Shown: positions 63,921-64,000 of the stretch, in pieces
Layout of the letters: the number at the start of each line of letters is the position of its first letter
How positions within the stretch are numbered: position 1 is the first letter of the stretch
Assembly (NCBI RefSeq): GCF_003428625.2
Contig: NZ_QVQT02000005.1
Location: 451,308 to 515,307, forward strand
DNA length: 64,000 nt
Origin: Paracidobacterium acidisoli
GTDB lineage: Bacteria > Acidobacteriota > Terriglobia > Terriglobales > Acidobacteriaceae
Direction: 5' to 3'
Made by a program: the position numbers and the translations under genes
The notes under the pieces: model-generated
The model's database searches: none
What the model was told of the DNA's origin: nothing
Seen by the model: the letters and a program-made list of their open reading frames with translations, nothing else

Positions 63921-64000
63921 ATGGCGAAGGAGAAGTTTGACCGTAGTAAGCCGCATGTGAATGTGGGGACGATCGGTCATATTGATCACGGGAAGACGAC
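63921..64000 (+). CDS. tuf: Elongation factor Tu, N-terminal start (runs off window)
   Basis: ATG 63921 follows GGGAGAGTAAGCG. The translation MAKEKFDRSKPHVNVGTIGH continues with IDHGKTT, the EF-Tu N-terminus and P-loop (GHIDHGKT with Ile where most have Val). Only the first 26 codons are in view. It follows the tRNA-Thr/Tyr/Thr/Gly cluster, the usual tufB context. Confidence 0.95.
   Translation, partial: MAKEKFDRSKPHVNVGTIGHIDHGKT

Overview
The window reads as a chromosomal segment from an Acidobacteriota genome, most likely class Terriglobia (Acidobacteriaceae-like). This is inferred from gene content, not from a search. The indicators are two very large TonB-dependent receptors with an N-terminal carboxypeptidase-like (Oar-type) domain, the hopanoid-type glycosyltransferase HpnI, orphan MacB-type permeases, clustered GGCTTCAGCC hairpin repeats, WG-repeat proteins, and a moderately high GC content. 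Most of the window is ordinary housekeeping and cell-envelope sequence.

Layout. 1-9.4 kb: the 5' part of an M28 peptidase gene, mutY, an add-family deaminase, a noncoding repeat cluster, a small membrane protein, acnA, yggX and hpnI. 9.4-11.9 kb: two MacB/FtsX-type permeases without a visible ATPase. 12.1-17.5 kb: a conserved information-processing block on the + strand (ispE, tRNA-Gln, prs, rplY/ctc, pth, rpsF, rpsR, rplI) closed by a strong terminator. 17.9-20.7 kb: an exported redoxin coupled to a cytochrome c / PHM-type copper monooxygenase / TPR fusion. 20.87-28.57 kb: a stretch flanked by an 18-bp direct repeat of the 3' end of the tmRNA gene. It carries two WG-repeat proteins, a TonB-dependent receptor and a divergent two-component system, and may be an old ssrA-targeted island without an integrase. 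28.55-28.90 kb: tmRNA (ssrA).

29-42.6 kb: exported proteins, an LCMT-type methyltransferase, a tightly overlapped three-gene operon (small YIDPGSG membrane protein, kinase-like/methyltransferase fusion, membrane-anchored sulfatase-like protein), a GH39 xylosidase, a fatty acid desaturase and a PIN/TRAM protein. 42.7-45.9 kb: a four-gene sulfur-carrier cysteine pathway (cysM, mec, cysO, moeZ) on the - strand. Its CysO-like protein carries five residues (CLFYS) after the Gly-Gly, so it should need processing by the neighbouring JAMM protease. 46-58.7 kb: hypotheticals, a CBM9-like protein, rsmI, a catalytically degenerate M50/CBS protein, rsmD, gltX, thiL, an M23 peptidase, an FkbM methyltransferase and a PQQ-type sugar dehydrogenase. 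59-62.5 kb: a second large TonB-dependent receptor preceded by a paired inverted-repeat operator. 62.7-64 kb: the tRNA-tuf locus (Thr-TGT, Tyr-GTA, Thr-GGT, Gly-TCC, then the start of tuf), with two small ORFs inserted.

How the parts work together: the + strand ispE-to-rplI and tRNA-tuf blocks serve isoprenoid precursor supply and translation. The cysM-mec-cysO-moeZ set forms one sulfur-transfer route. The 20.9-28.3 kb segment pairs an outer-membrane receptor with a two-component system that may control it. Start sites given here were chosen by Shine-Dalgarno motifs and family N-termini where possible.
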